Shown: in pieces, positions 15,288-23,556 of the stretch
Layout of the letters: each line of letters opens with the position of its first letter
How positions within the stretch are numbered: the first letter of the stretch is position 1
DNA from: Bacteroidales bacterium
GTDB lineage: Bacteria; Bacteroidota; Bacteroidia; Bacteroidales; ML635J-15
Length of the DNA stretch: 53,608 nucleotides
Direction of reading: 5' to 3'
Assembly (NCBI GenBank): GCA_028686735.1
Contig: JAQUBO010000003.1
Span: forward strand, 1 to 53,608
Program-made: the position numbers and the translations under genes
The notes under the pieces: model-generated
The model's input: the letters and a program-made list of their open reading frames with translations, nothing else
Database searches by the model: none
Told to the model about the DNA's origin: nothing

Positions 15288-16182
15288 TTTGCATATTATT
15301 TAGAATTAATAATGATTCTGCACGGCGTAATCCTCCAATATTACCATCTTGCTGTATAAGGCATTTATTAACAATTTTAGGTATAAGTTCTTTTTGTACA
15401 GAGTTAACTGTAAGAACATCAGTAATAAGTTTCTGATAAAACTTTTGTTTCTCTAAGCGATCGACAGGAACAATACAGCTGTATTTTTCTGAAAATCGTG
15501 AAAATATTTCACGGTATCCAACTTTACGATGGTTGATGCCTCTCTCAATTTTAGCTCTTAAACCTTCAGCTCCCATCATATACCATCCACAAACATTCTC
15601 GGTAGCATTCCATAGCTCTTTAATTTCAAGAAACGCTGCATAATCTAAATCTCCAGCTTCGTCTATGATTATTATTGGCTGAGGTAATACGTGCAAGTAG
15701 TATTTGACATTACTAATAATTTCGGCATATTTGCCTTTATCATCAACTCCAATTGCAGTTGCTAGAGCTTTTATGAATCTATGTTTAGTTTTGCTCTGCG
15801 AAGCATCCACATAAAAACAATTACGACGATTGCGTGATAACCATTTCGCCGTATAAGTTTTGCCAATCCCGCAGTCATCAACGAAAATACGAGCCTTTGC
15901 AAAGGTCTGACAAAAAACAATCTCCTCTTCTATCATTTGAAATACTTGAGTAGGAGCTGTTTTCCAATCACGACTATTAAGCGTAACTCCTAGTCTTTTA
16001 CCAATACTAAACCATTGCTGATCACTTAATAAGTGTGTAGTTTCTCCGCCCTTTAATCGTGAGAATACGCTGGTATGAATACTGTGGGTGCGTGCATACG
16101 CTGCATCGCTTCCAGAAAATTGTTTTTTGCCTTCTAATAAGGCTTGTGCTACTTTGTTTTTAAAATCTGTTGTAAGTTCCAT
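15280..16182 (-). CDS. MuB-type DNA transposition ATPase
   Basis: The 300-aa protein has an N-terminal HTH-like region (about 15-75, as in MuB). An AAA+ core follows with a degenerate Walker A DDCGIGKT (102-109, the first Gly of the motif replaced by Asp) and Walker B PIIIIDEAG (169-177), then a sensor region GWYMMGAEGLRAKIERGI. MuB-type proteins bind target DNA, activate the transposase and give target immunity. It lies directly downstream of the transposase gene, 17 bases apart. Confidence 0.85.
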   Translation of the reverse strand: MELTTDFKNKVAQALLEGKKQFSGSDAAYARTHSIHTSVFSRLKGGETTHLLSDQQWFSIGKRLGVTLNSRDWKTAPTQVFQMIEEEIVFCQTFAKARIFVDDCGIGKTYTAKWLSRNRRNCFYVDASQSKTKHRFIKALATAIGVDDKGKYAEIISNVKYYLHVLPQPIIIIDEAGDLDYAAFLEIKELWNATENVCGWYMMGAEGLRAKIERGINHRKVGYREIFSRFSEKYSCIVPVDRLEKQKFYQKLITDVLTVNSVQKELIPKIVNKCLIQQDGNIGGLRRAESLLILNNMQNG

Positions 16183-16199
16183 ATTCTTAATTTTGGGTT

Positions 16200-18233
16200 T
16201 TAAAATCTGTCTGCTAAACTTTGTTTAATTGGTGATTCATAAGTATTTAAATCATCATTAAACTCACAACTGTCGTGCAGTGGTTGAATTTCTGATGATT
16301 CGATAAATTGTATAGGTGTTTTTTCGTGTAATTCTCTAATTTTAAAATCAGTTTTCTTGGGTCGAGTATTGGTGTCAATAATTGTTACTTTATCAATTGA
16401 TTTGCGGCGCTTGTTTGCAAATCCTTCTATCGACATAGCATATTTGCTCATTAGTGTGCGAGCCGCTATATCTTCGGGAGTTTGATCTTCTATTGCACGA
16501 TGATAATTTGGCTTTGGTAATAATTCGCATATAAATTTGTCGCCAATATATGCGTAAGCTTTCATCACATTATAGTCATTATCGTCAAGCCATTTTATTG
16601 AGATATCTTCGCCTTCTATTACGTTCATGAGTTTTATTAAATCTTCACCTGTCGCAATTTCGCCATCATTACCAAGCAAGAATTTATTTGATTGTAATTT
16701 CACTTGACCAACATTGCAGGAACTTTTTCTTGTATGCCCTAAATATGGTATTATACCTCTGTAGTTGATTGCCTTAGCTCTCGGGTTTTGTTTTTGCAAG
16801 AAATACTCCCACTTGGACAATTCGGGTTCTTTTGAATGTGGCGAATTGTTGAACTCCTGAATGGCTGTCAATGCAGCTTCAATAATTTTTTCGTAAGGTA
16901 CGATTTCTGCTTTTTCAGGACCTGGTTGATTTGCTTCGCTGCGAGCATGTGGACGGGCACGGAAGCCTTTAAGCTTTTTCATGTAGTGATATCGCCAATC
17001 TTTGTTAAATCGCTCAATTCGCTTAGCGCGAGCTTTATTAGCTTCAATTCTTACATGTTGAAACATGTTCCCCTCACGTAAAAATGTGTCTTTAAAGCTG
17101 CTGTTTAACGAACTCTCTGCCTCTAACTCTGCTGGTAATGGAAGTTCCCATTCTGTGTAGTTGCGAACCATTTGCTGATAAAATTCGGTAATGATACCCT
17201 CTTTACTTTTGCCATAAACCCATGTAGTGATGCATTCAGCGTTAATATCGTAAGCAAGGTAGAACCATGGGCGTTGTCCTTTCGCATACTCAATAGGAAG
17301 GCACACATCATCTACAGAAATAATAGAACCCGCAAATACACCTTGTTTCATTTGATGTGGTATTGAGAATTGTTCCATAAATTTTTGACGATCGCCAGAA
17401 CGTAAGGCATAAGTACCAATCTTGCTTTCCCAATTTGCTAAATAATTCGTAATAGTTGCTTTGCTTAGCTTTGCAAACTCTTTTGGATTATAAATCTCAC
17501 CAGTATTGTTGTTTACAACTTCGATATAGCCAGCGAGAAACGCATCGTAATCTTTATATATTTCGGTTGGCGTTGGTTTATGATTTTGTGTTGCGAATAA
17601 TGATTCTAAGAGTATGCCTGTTTGATCCGTTACTTTAATTGCGTTCTTGTTTTTGAACTTTTTACTCACAAGTGAACTATAACCGTGCTCTAGGAATTTT
17701 TGAGCAACTGTCTGAAAACGTCTGCAATTTTCTGGTAAATTACATTGCAACTCATATTTGTCTATTAAACGAGTTTGAAAGGTTTGAGTATCCTTTAACA
17801 GACTTTCCCATATTCGCTTGGGTCGATGCCCTTTATTTATAATCTCGGTTTCTCGTGCTATTTTAAGTTTCCAAATGGCTGATAATACAGAGGCGTTGCC
17901 AACATATAAATCTTGCTTGTCTTCATCTAAATATGTGCCATCATCGAATTTGTAATTTTGAAAAAACTCTACTGCTCCGCTATCAATTGCGAAATATTGT
18001 TCGAGAATATGAAAATTCGCTTTGCCTAAAAAATATTCACATATATACGGAGGTAAACTATCAACTACAATTAAGCTTTTTCCATTATTATGACCTCTAG
18101 TTAGTTTTTTTATTCCATAACCTCTCTTTTCTGACCTATACACAGTTGCCTTGAGACTATTAACGCTTTTATAAAACTTTGGTACGAGTTCATCGTAGGT
18201 AACTACTAGTATATTGTTATGATAATGTGGCAT
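16200..18233 (-). CDS. MuA-type DDE transposase
   Basis: This 677-aa protein has N-terminal DNA-binding regions and a central RNase H-like integrase core (about 300-415), followed by a MuA-type beta-barrel and C-terminal tail. The first catalytic Asp is D308 or D309 (ISVDDV). The final Glu is E407 (KRIERFN). The expected second Asp is not seen: the corresponding stretch reads PAELEAESSLNSSF, so E371 or a neighbour may serve. The enzyme cuts phage ends and joins them to target DNA. It is translated from an mRNA whose leader carries the tRNA-like hairpin. Confidence 0.9.
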   Translation of the reverse strand: MPHYHNNILVVTYDELVPKFYKSVNSLKATVYRSEKRGYGIKKLTRGHNNGKSLIVVDSLPPYICEYFLGKANFHILEQYFAIDSGAVEFFQNYKFDDGTYLDEDKQDLYVGNASVLSAIWKLKIARETEIINKGHRPKRIWESLLKDTQTFQTRLIDKYELQCNLPENCRRFQTVAQKFLEHGYSSLVSKKFKNKNAIKVTDQTGILLESLFATQNHKPTPTEIYKDYDAFLAGYIEVVNNNTGEIYNPKEFAKLSKATITNYLANWESKIGTYALRSGDRQKFMEQFSIPHQMKQGVFAGSIISVDDVCLPIEYAKGQRPWFYLAYDINAECITTWVYGKSKEGIITEFYQQMVRNYTEWELPLPAELEAESSLNSSFKDTFLREGNMFQHVRIEANKARAKRIERFNKDWRYHYMKKLKGFRARPHARSEANQPGPEKAEIVPYEKIIEAALTAIQEFNNSPHSKEPELSKWEYFLQKQNPRAKAINYRGIIPYLGHTRKSSCNVGQVKLQSNKFLLGNDGEIATGEDLIKLMNVIEGEDISIKWLDDNDYNVMKAYAYIGDKFICELLPKPNYHRAIEDQTPEDIAARTLMSKYAMSIEGFANKRRKSIDKVTIIDTNTRPKKTDFKIRELHEKTPIQFIESSEIQPLHDSCEFNDDLNTYESPIKQSLADRF

Positions 18234-18253
18234 AATTTATTTTTATTCTTTTG

Positions 18254-18296
18254 TTCTTGGTAGGGGAGTCGAACCCCTACTTTGACCATCCAAGAA
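18254..18296 (-). other. tRNA-like acceptor/T-arm element between ner and transposase gene
   Basis: On the minus strand a 7-bp outer stem TTCTTGG/CCAAGAA encloses a hairpin GTAGGGG-TTCGACT-CCCCTAC. Its 7-base loop fits the T-loop consensus TTCRANY, and the outer 3' strand follows the T-arm as in a tRNA. The D and anticodon arms are absent (only about 9 bases link the stems), so it is not a full tRNA. It could be a tRNA relic, an RNA processing signal or a leader structure. Confidence 0.55.
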
Positions 18297-18310
18297 AAAT
18301 CATAGTTTTA

Positions 18311-18532
18311 TTATTTTTTATTCGTAATTTTTACATCGTTTTCTACCTCTGTCATTTCTGTAGCTCCTCGCTCTATGGCACATTTGCGAATTTTTGCATA
18401 TCCTCGCACGGTTGTGTCCCCATTTAATGCTCTACGTATGGTTGGTGCTGATAATCTAAATATCTTACCTATCTCGGTTCGCTCACCATGCGTAGTGATG
18501 ATAATTGTTTCTTTGCTGCTTTTCGGTTTCAT
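18311..18532 (-). CDS. Ner-like HTH regulator
   Basis: This 73-aa protein begins MKPKSSKETIII and has an HTH (EIGKIFRLSAPTIRRALNGDT, about residues 20-40). An upstream in-frame ATG at 18577 would place the start inside the -7 element, so 18532 is preferred. In Mu the small Ner protein is the first early gene and shuts down early and repressor promoters. Position (first leftward gene, facing the repressor) and size match. It could also be named a Cro-like regulator. Confidence 0.7.
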   Translation of the reverse strand: MKPKSSKETIIITTHGERTEIGKIFRLSAPTIRRALNGDTTVRGYAKIRKCAIERGATEMTEVENDVKITNKK

Positions 18533-18574
18533 AATTTTTGCTATTTTTGTAAATATTTCAATTTGAATACGATG

Positions 18575-18607
18575 CAAATATAGACAATATATATCGCTTA
18601 ATCCAAA
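18575..18607 (-). promoter_or_regulatory. Early leftward promoter of the prophage
   Basis: On the minus strand TTTG (18604-18607), 21 bases, then TATATTTG (18575-18582) match the Bacteroidota promoter consensus. It drives ner and the transposition genes and overlaps the 5' flank of the divergent repressor gene, so the repressor and Ner probably bind here. Confidence 0.6.
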
Positions 18608-18612
18608 TAAAT

Positions 18613-19077
18613 ATGCAAAATAATTCGCTTATTAAGAAAAATATTTTGAAATTCATTGAATATCAAGGCATTACAAAGTATGAATTTTACAAGAAAACAG
18701 GGATCACGCGAGGTGTTTTAGATAAAAATACAGGTTTAAGTGAAGAAAACACAACGAAATTTCTCGCCTATTACACCGAAGTTTCGCCTAGTTGGCTCCT
18801 ATTTGGTAAAGAACCGATGTTAATTGACACTGTTCCTAAATCTGATCAAGTATCACAATTGGATGCTCAAAATATTGAAGAGCCTTTATATAAGGTATTG
18901 AATAAAGCATTAGAAGAAAGAATTTTGGAAAAGGATCTGCGAATAAAGGAACTTAATGAAACAATTGCGATGCAGCAAGATTATATTGCGACTTTAAAAC
19001 AAATATCACGAGCAGGACCGGCAAAAGAGAACTCTCCCAGCACAAAAAAAGAACCTAAAAGTACACATCAGTCCTAA
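18613..19077 (+). CDS. Prophage repressor (HTH)
   Basis: The 154-aa protein has an XRE-type HTH (ITKYEFYKKTGITRGVLDKNTGLSEENTTKFL, split over residues 20-51), followed by YYTEVSPSWLLFGKEPML. This is typical of C/CI-like and other Bacteroidota phage repressors. A helical C-terminal region (about 95-130) may form dimers. No peptidase domain is present. It is the only rightward gene of the early region and faces the Ner promoter. It keeps the prophage silent. Confidence 0.85.
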   Translation: MQNNSLIKKNILKFIEYQGITKYEFYKKTGITRGVLDKNTGLSEENTTKFLAYYTEVSPSWLLFGKEPMLIDTVPKSDQVSQLDAQNIEEPLYKVLNKALEERILEKDLRIKELNETIAMQQDYIATLKQISRAGPAKENSPSTKKEPKSTHQS

Positions 19078-19263
19078 CGCACATAAGTTCTTTAAAAGGT
19101 CTGTGTTACAAAATGAGTATAACGCTTTACAACACAACACATTAGAGTATAATTTTTATTTTTGTGCCTTTGCCGTAAGGGGGGGCATAGTCTTGAAATA
19201 GTGCATAATTTACCATTTTATTGGCTTTATGTTATGTTTTAAAGGCATATTTCAACCGCCTAG

Positions 19264-19299
19264 TGTTTACCCAACTGTTTACCCAACTGTTTACCCAAC
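19264..19299. repeat. Three 12-bp direct repeats TGTTTACCCAAC
   Basis: Three perfect, contiguous copies lie about 190 bases beyond the repressor stop. They may be operator or transposase-binding sites near the phage left end. Confidence 0.85.
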
Positions 19300-19471
19300 T
19301 ACCATTTTTTGTGTTTTTTTCATTTTTGTATTTGGTATAATTCTCTTTTTTTATGCAAAAACCATTAAAAAGCGATTAAGTAGGTGTGTTGCCGTTGGCT
19401 GTTGGCATCTACTGGCTTTAATAAGCGTTTCGTTACACCGCTGCTGCACCTACACAAAACTGCACAAAAAC

Positions 19472-19506
19472 GGCTGCAAACGCCCATAAATAGGGTACTT
19501 GCAGCC
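19472..19506. terminator. Hairpin with GGCTGCAA/TTGCAGCC arms
   Basis: Arms 19472-19479 and 19499-19506 are exact complements, with a weaker inner pairing. It could terminate the repressor transcript, but no clear T run follows. Confidence 0.35.
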
Positions 19507-19555
19507 AATACTTAACATCTTATTAAAATTCCTTAACCAAAATTAAACCAAAATA

Positions 19556-19619
19556 CACACAGTATTCAACCAAATTAACATTTATGTACATTTGGTTTAT
19601 TTTATGCTTACGCTGTGTG
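19556..19619. repeat. Nested inverted repeat near phage-host junction
   Basis: The outer arms CACACAG (19556-19562) and CTGTGTG (19613-19619) enclose inner arms AACCAAAT (19568-19575) and ATTTGGTT (19590-19597). Further AACCAAA copies lie just left and TTTGGTT just right. Candidate transposase end-binding cluster. Confidence 0.5.
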
Positions 19620-19685
19620 CATTGATATTACCTGCATGTTGCATTTGTGAGTTCGTACGTTTGGTTTTATGGGGTGTAGTTTGAA

Positions 19686-19817
19686 ATGACTATTAATGAA
19701 CTGGAATTAAAATATGTGCTTCTTGATAATTCTGAGAAATATGCAGATAAGAAAGAAATGAAAAAAATAAAGAAAAATATTGTCGCTCTAAAGAGACTTA
19801 TCAAAGAAATAAAATAG
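19686..19817 (+). CDS. Possible small protein (43 aa) between prophage and grpE
   Basis: ATG 19686 opens a 43-codon frame: MTINELELKYVLLDNSEKYA, then a lysine-rich helix KKEMKKIKKNIVALKRLIKEIK. It ends 26 bases before the grpE upstream activator-like site. No family is recognised. The amphipathic, charged helix is plausible for a real small protein, but evidence is only the open frame. Confidence 0.35.
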   Translation: MTINELELKYVLLDNSEKYADKKEMKKIKKNIVALKRLIKEIK

Positions 19818-19842
19818 TGCCTGACAATAAAGACATGTTTAA

Positions 19843-19882
19843 CTGTCAAAATGTCGTAAAATACTGTTGGCAATGAATTTGA
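19843..19882 (+). promoter_or_regulatory. grpE promoter: -24/-12 (sigma-54-like) element with upstream TGTC repeat
   Basis: CTGTCAAAATGTC (19843-19855; TGTC-N4-TGTC) is followed by TTGGCA (19867-19872) and TTTGA (19878-19882), spaced GG-N10-GA. This resembles the sigma-54 -24/-12 layout (TGGCA-N6-TTGC). The same arrangement precedes htpG (46031-46071). The predicted start site is about 17 bases before the grpE ATG. Confidence 0.6.
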
Positions 19883-19910
19883 TAGTAAGCTGCAGAAAAC
19901 AAGAATAGTA

Positions 19911-20492
19911 ATGAAAGAAGATAATAAAAACGTAATTGAAGAAGACAAAAATGTTGAAAATAATGAAAATTCAACATCAAAAAAAGCAACTGCGAAAAAA
20001 ATAAAAAAAACAAAATCTAAATCAGCAGAAGATAAATTAAAAGACGAAAATAAAGCTTTAAAACAGGATCATGCCGAACTTAAAGATAAGTATTTACGAC
20101 TTGTTGCTGAATATGATAATTTTCGAAAACGTACAGCAAAAGAAAAAATAGACTTGCGTGAATTAACAAAGTCGTCAATGATGTTAGATTTTTTAAATAT
20201 TGTTGATGACGTAGATAGAGCTATTTTGCATGTTAATGAGGTAAAAGATGTTGAGGCAACAGTAGAAGGAGTTAAACTTATTAATACTAAGTTTATGGAT
20301 TTTCTTAAAGCCCAAGGAGTAGAAGAAATTGACGCAATAAATCAAGATTTTGATACAGACTTGCATGAAGCAGTAACAAAATTTCCAGTCGAGGATGAGT
20401 CGAAAAAAGGAACAGTTATAGACATTGTACAAAAAGGTTATAAAATTAACGACAGAGTAATTAGATTTGCTAAAGTTGTTGTAGGAGAATAA
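19911..20492 (+). CDS. grpE: Nucleotide exchange factor GrpE
   Basis: The 193-aa protein starts with a Lys/Glu/Asn-rich disordered region and a long coiled coil (about 45-85, with KYLRLVAEYDNFRKRTAKE). A beta domain follows, with PVEDESKKGTVIDIVQKGYKINDRVIRFAKVVV at the C-terminus; the GY...D.VIR.A.V.V signature is diagnostic. GrpE releases ADP from DnaK. It is six bases before dnaJ, so they form an operon. dnaK is not next to them. The heat-shock-type promoter immediately precedes it. Confidence 0.97.
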   Translation: MKEDNKNVIEEDKNVENNENSTSKKATAKKIKKTKSKSAEDKLKDENKALKQDHAELKDKYLRLVAEYDNFRKRTAKEKIDLRELTKSSMMLDFLNIVDDVDRAILHVNEVKDVEATVEGVKLINTKFMDFLKAQGVEEIDAINQDFDTDLHEAVTKFPVEDESKKGTVIDIVQKGYKINDRVIRFAKVVVGE

Positions 20493-20498
20493 AATAAG

Positions 20499-21656
20499 AT
20501 GAGTAAAAGAGACTATTATGAGGTGTTAGAGGTTGGAAAAGACGCAAGTCTGGAGGAAATAAAAAAAGCTTATCGTAAAAAAGCAATTAAATTTCATCCC
20601 GATAAAAATCCTGACGATAAAACAGCCGAAGATAAATTTAAAGAAGCCGCCGAAGCTTATGAGGTGCTTAGTAATGCTGACAAAAAGGCAAGGTACGATC
20701 AGTTTGGACATGCAGGGCTATCTGGTAATGGTGGAGGATATGGGGGAGGTATGAGCTTTGAGGATATATTCTCTCGTTTTGGGGATATCTTTGGAGATTC
20801 TTTTGGTGGAGGATTTGGTAGCTTTTTTGGCGGTGGAGGAGCTGCTCAAGGAGGACGAAGACGTGTTAATAAAGGAACAAATCTTAGGGTTACTGTTAAA
20901 TTAACACTTGACGAAATTGCTAATGGGGCAACTAAAAAAATTAAATTAAAAAAATATGTTGCCTGTAATACATGTAGTGGAACAGGAGAAAAAGGAGGAA
21001 GCTCAAGTAAAACTTGTCCTACTTGTAATGGTAGAGGAACACAAACAAGAGTGGTAAATACTATGCTTGGCCAAATGCAAACTTCAAGTACATGTGCAAC
21101 TTGTGGGGGAGAGGGGAAAATAATCTCCGAAAAATGTAATACTTGTTTTGGTGAGGGAGTGGTAAGCGGAGAAGAAACAGTGGAACTGAAAATTCCTGCT
21201 GGGGTTAGTGAAGGTGTCCAGTTGTCTGTATCCGGAAAAGGTAACGCAGCACGTAGAGGAGGTGTAAACGGAGATTTGCTAGTGCTGATAAAAGAAGAAA
21301 AACATCCTGAGTTTCAAAGAGAACAAGACGATTTAATTTATAACCTCTTTATTAGCATACCTGATGCTATTACTGGTGCACATGTCGAAATTCCAACATT
21401 ACAAAATAAAGTCAAAATTAAAATTGATGCTGGAACTCAGTCGGGTAAAACTTTAAGGTTAAGAAGTAAGGGACTGCCTAATCTTAATGGATACTCAAAG
21501 GGAGACCTATTAGTGCGCATAAATATATTTATTCCTACATCTATTAATAAAGAGGATAAAAAACTCTTACAACAATTAAAACAATCTGATAGCTTTGATC
21601 CGAAGAATAAAAAACACGAAAGTGTTTTCGATAGAGTTAAAGGATATTTTTCGTAA
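20499..21656 (+). CDS. dnaJ: Chaperone DnaJ
   Basis: This 385-aa protein has the J domain with the HPD motif (FHPDKNPD, about residues 32-39). A Gly/Phe-rich linker (about 72-125) and four zinc-binding CxxCxGxG repeats ([32 protein letters not shown]) follow, then the C-terminal substrate-binding beta domains. It is a full-length type I DnaJ that stimulates the DnaK ATPase and hands over unfolded proteins. It is co-transcribed with grpE. Confidence 0.97.
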   Translation: MSKRDYYEVLEVGKDASLEEIKKAYRKKAIKFHPDKNPDDKTAEDKFKEAAEAYEVLSNADKKARYDQFGHAGLSGNGGGYGGGMSFEDIFSRFGDIFGDSFGGGFGSFFGGGGAAQGGRRRVNKGTNLRVTVKLTLDEIANGATKKIKLKKYVACNTCSGTGEKGGSSSKTCPTCNGRGTQTRVVNTMLGQMQTSSTCATCGGEGKIISEKCNTCFGEGVVSGEETVELKIPAGVSEGVQLSVSGKGNAARRGGVNGDLLVLIKEEKHPEFQREQDDLIYNLFISIPDAITGAHVEIPTLQNKVKIKIDAGTQSGKTLRLRSKGLPNLNGYSKGDLLVRINIFIPTSINKEDKKLLQQLKQSDSFDPKNKKHESVFDRVKGYFS

Positions 21657-21744
21657 TAATATCTGTCTAACGTAATTATTAAAGTGCAGCTTAATAAAAT
21701 GTAAATTTATTGCGTGTCTCTGAATTTTACTGTAAATTGCATTT

Positions 21745-23556
21745 GTGAAAGAGACCATAAATATAGCCCAACTTGTTAAAGCACTTCCCGAAACCCCGGG
21801 GGTTTACAAGTATATGGATAAAAATGAAAACGTAATATACGTAGGCAAAGCAAAAAATCTTAAAAAAAGAGTTAGTTCATACTTTGGTAAAAAACGAGTT
21901 TCGTACAAAACAAATTTGCTTGTTAAACGTATTCATAATATTGAATATATTGTTGTAGATACTGAGGGTGATGCTCTTTTGTTAGAAAATATCCTGATTA
22001 AAAAATTAAAGCCAAAGTACAATGTGTTGCTTAAAGATGATAAGACATATCCTTGGCTAATTATAAAAAATGAAAACTTCCCGCGGGTTTTTCATACACG
22101 ACAAAAAATTGATGATGGAAGTGAATACTATGGTCCATTTCCATCTGTTTACACCATAAAGACACTGCTCTCACTTGTTAAGCAATTGTATCCCATTAGA
22201 ACTTGTAGTTTGAATTTGTCAAATGATAATATCAAGGCTGGTAAATATGCGGTATGTCTCGAATATCATATTGGTAATTGTAAGGCTCCATGTATTGGTA
22301 AAATTGATGAGGATACATACAATTCATACATTGAAGATATTAGAAATATAGTAAAAGGTAATCTTAATAGTGTGCTGCAATATTTAAAGGAGAAAATGCA
22401 TAAGTATGCAGAGGAATATAATTATGAAAAAGCTGCTGAGGTAAAAGAAAAAATTGAAATTGTTGAAAACTATAAAAGTAAATCGACAATTGTAAATACT
22501 GGTATTTCGAATCTTGAGGTTTTTGGTTTTGCAAAGGATATAAATTCAGTGTATATCAATTACCTGAAAGTGCATAATGGCACTGTGGTGGGAGCCCAAT
22601 CAACAGAGATACGAAAAAGAATGGATGAGTCGGATCAGGATGTTTTGTCTTTCGCAATTGTTGAGTTTAGAAATATGTTTAATAGTAATACAAAGGATAT
22701 TATTGTTCCTTTTATGCCAGAGTATAAATTGGATAATCTTAATTTCTTGGTGCCAAAAAGGGGAGATAAACGAAAGTTACTCGATTTGGCAAATAGAAAT
22801 GCGAAATTCTTTATGCTTGATAAACATAAGCAAATTGAAAATAAAAATCCTGAAAAACATACTATTCGCAAACTTGAGACTTTGAAAAAAGACCTCCATT
22901 TAAAAGATTTACCTATACATATAGAGTGTTTTGATAATAGTAATATTCAAGGAACAAACCCTGTTGCAGCTTGTGTCGTCTTTAGAAATACCAAACCAGC
23001 AAAAAAAGAGTATCGACATTATAATGTTAAAACAGTTGTTGGACCCGACGATTATGCTTCAATGAGGGAAATTGTGTGTCGCCGTTATAAAAGATTGTTA
23101 GAGGAAAATAAATCTTTACCGCAACTAATTATTGTGGATGGTGGTAAAGGTCAGTTGAGTGCTGCTGTTCAAAGTCTTAAAAAGCTTGGTCTATATGGGA
23201 AAATGGCTGTTATTGGAATTGCCGAAAAATTGGAAGAGATATATTTTCCTGAAGATTCAACGCCCTTATATCTCGATAAAAATTCAGAATCCCTTAAAAT
23301 CATTCAACAAGCACGAGACGAGGCTCATAGGTTTGGATTGAGTTTTCATCGAGATAAAAGATCGCAAAAGTTTATAAAATCTGAGTTAAACAATATTAGT
23401 GGTATAGGACCCAAAACAATCGAGGACTTGCTTAAAAACTTTAAGTCTGTGTCAAGAATTAAGAAGGCTAATTTGCAAGATCTTGAACAAGTTGTTGGAA
23501 AGGCAAAAGCTAAAATTATCCATGAATATTTTACCTCCGCTAGTTCGGGTTTTTAA
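21745..23556 (+). CDS. uvrC: Excinuclease ABC subunit UvrC
   Basis: The 603-aa protein has the N-terminal GIY-YIG nuclease (LPETPGVYKYMDKNENVIYVG, split about residues 13-33) and the UVR helical-hairpin (YNYEKAAEVKEKIE). A UvrC RNase H-like nuclease (HIECFDNSNIQGTNPVA, IIVDGGKGQLSAA) and C-terminal HhH repeats (LNNISGIGPKTIEDLLKNF) follow. It makes the two incisions in nucleotide excision repair. GTG is the start; no in-frame ATG lies before the GIY-YIG motif. The 3' end of the gene (from about 23486) is duplicated twice in the downstream tandem array. Confidence 0.96.
   Translation: MKETINIAQLVKALPETPGVYKYMDKNENVIYVGKAKNLKKRVSSYFGKKRVSYKTNLLVKRIHNIEYIVVDTEGDALLLENILIKKLKPKYNVLLKDDKTYPWLIIKNENFPRVFHTRQKIDDGSEYYGPFPSVYTIKTLLSLVKQLYPIRTCSLNLSNDNIKAGKYAVCLEYHIGNCKAPCIGKIDEDTYNSYIEDIRNIVKGNLNSVLQYLKEKMHKYAEEYNYEKAAEVKEKIEIVENYKSKSTIVNTGISNLEVFGFAKDINSVYINYLKVHNGTVVGAQSTEIRKRMDESDQDVLSFAIVEFRNMFNSNTKDIIVPFMPEYKLDNLNFLVPKRGDKRKLLDLANRNAKFFMLDKHKQIENKNPEKHTIRKLETLKKDLHLKDLPIHIECFDNSNIQGTNPVAACVVFRNTKPAKKEYRHYNVKTVVGPDDYASMREIVCRRYKRLLEENKSLPQLIIVDGGKGQLSAAVQSLKKLGLYGKMAVIGIAEKLEEIYFPEDSTPLYLDKNSESLKIIQQARDEAHRFGLSFHRDKRSQKFIKSELNNISGIGPKTIEDLLKNFKSVSRIKKANLQDLEQVVGKAKAKIIHEYFTSASSGF

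Larger units (their letters stand above)
1..19620 (-). mobile_element. Mu-like transposable prophage (partial, far end off left edge)
   Basis: The block holds a repressor, a Ner-like HTH protein, a MuA-type DDE transposase, a MuB-type ATPase, GemA-like and gp36-like proteins, a MuF/portal protein, a gpG-like virion morphogenesis protein, terminase, capsid and lysis genes. This is the gene set of Mu-like phages. The early genes read leftwards, so the phage left end lies at the right side, between the repressor stop (19077) and the small host-side ORF at 19686. The exact end is not resolved: I see no certain terminal dinucleotide, and the 5-bp target duplication cannot be tested because the other end is outside the window. 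The end given is the outer edge of a nested inverted repeat. Tail genes are not seen and presumably lie to the left. Confidence 0.85.
19078..19685. other. Intergenic region holding the probable prophage left end
   Basis: No convincing gene is seen in 608 bases. It holds three perfect 12-bp direct repeats (19264-19299), a hairpin (19472-19506), a nested inverted repeat with AACCAAAT/ATTTGGTT arms (19556-19619) and several AACCAAA boxes. Such repeats are what one expects of transposase-binding end sites. A 86-codon frame here encodes only VYPT repeats and cysteine-rich text and is not accepted. Confidence 0.5.

Noticed and set aside
19229-19489. 86-codon frame on + next to the prophage repressor
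   Set aside because: It encodes VYPT repeats produced by the 12-bp direct repeats and a Cys-rich tail with no family resemblance; it lies in the phage-end region.
21737-21748. TTGCATTTGTGA shared by uvrC and the region before the 43-aa ORF (19639-19650) as a promoter
   Set aside because: At uvrC the match overlaps the GTG start codon, so a transcript from it would lack the start. It is likely coincidence.
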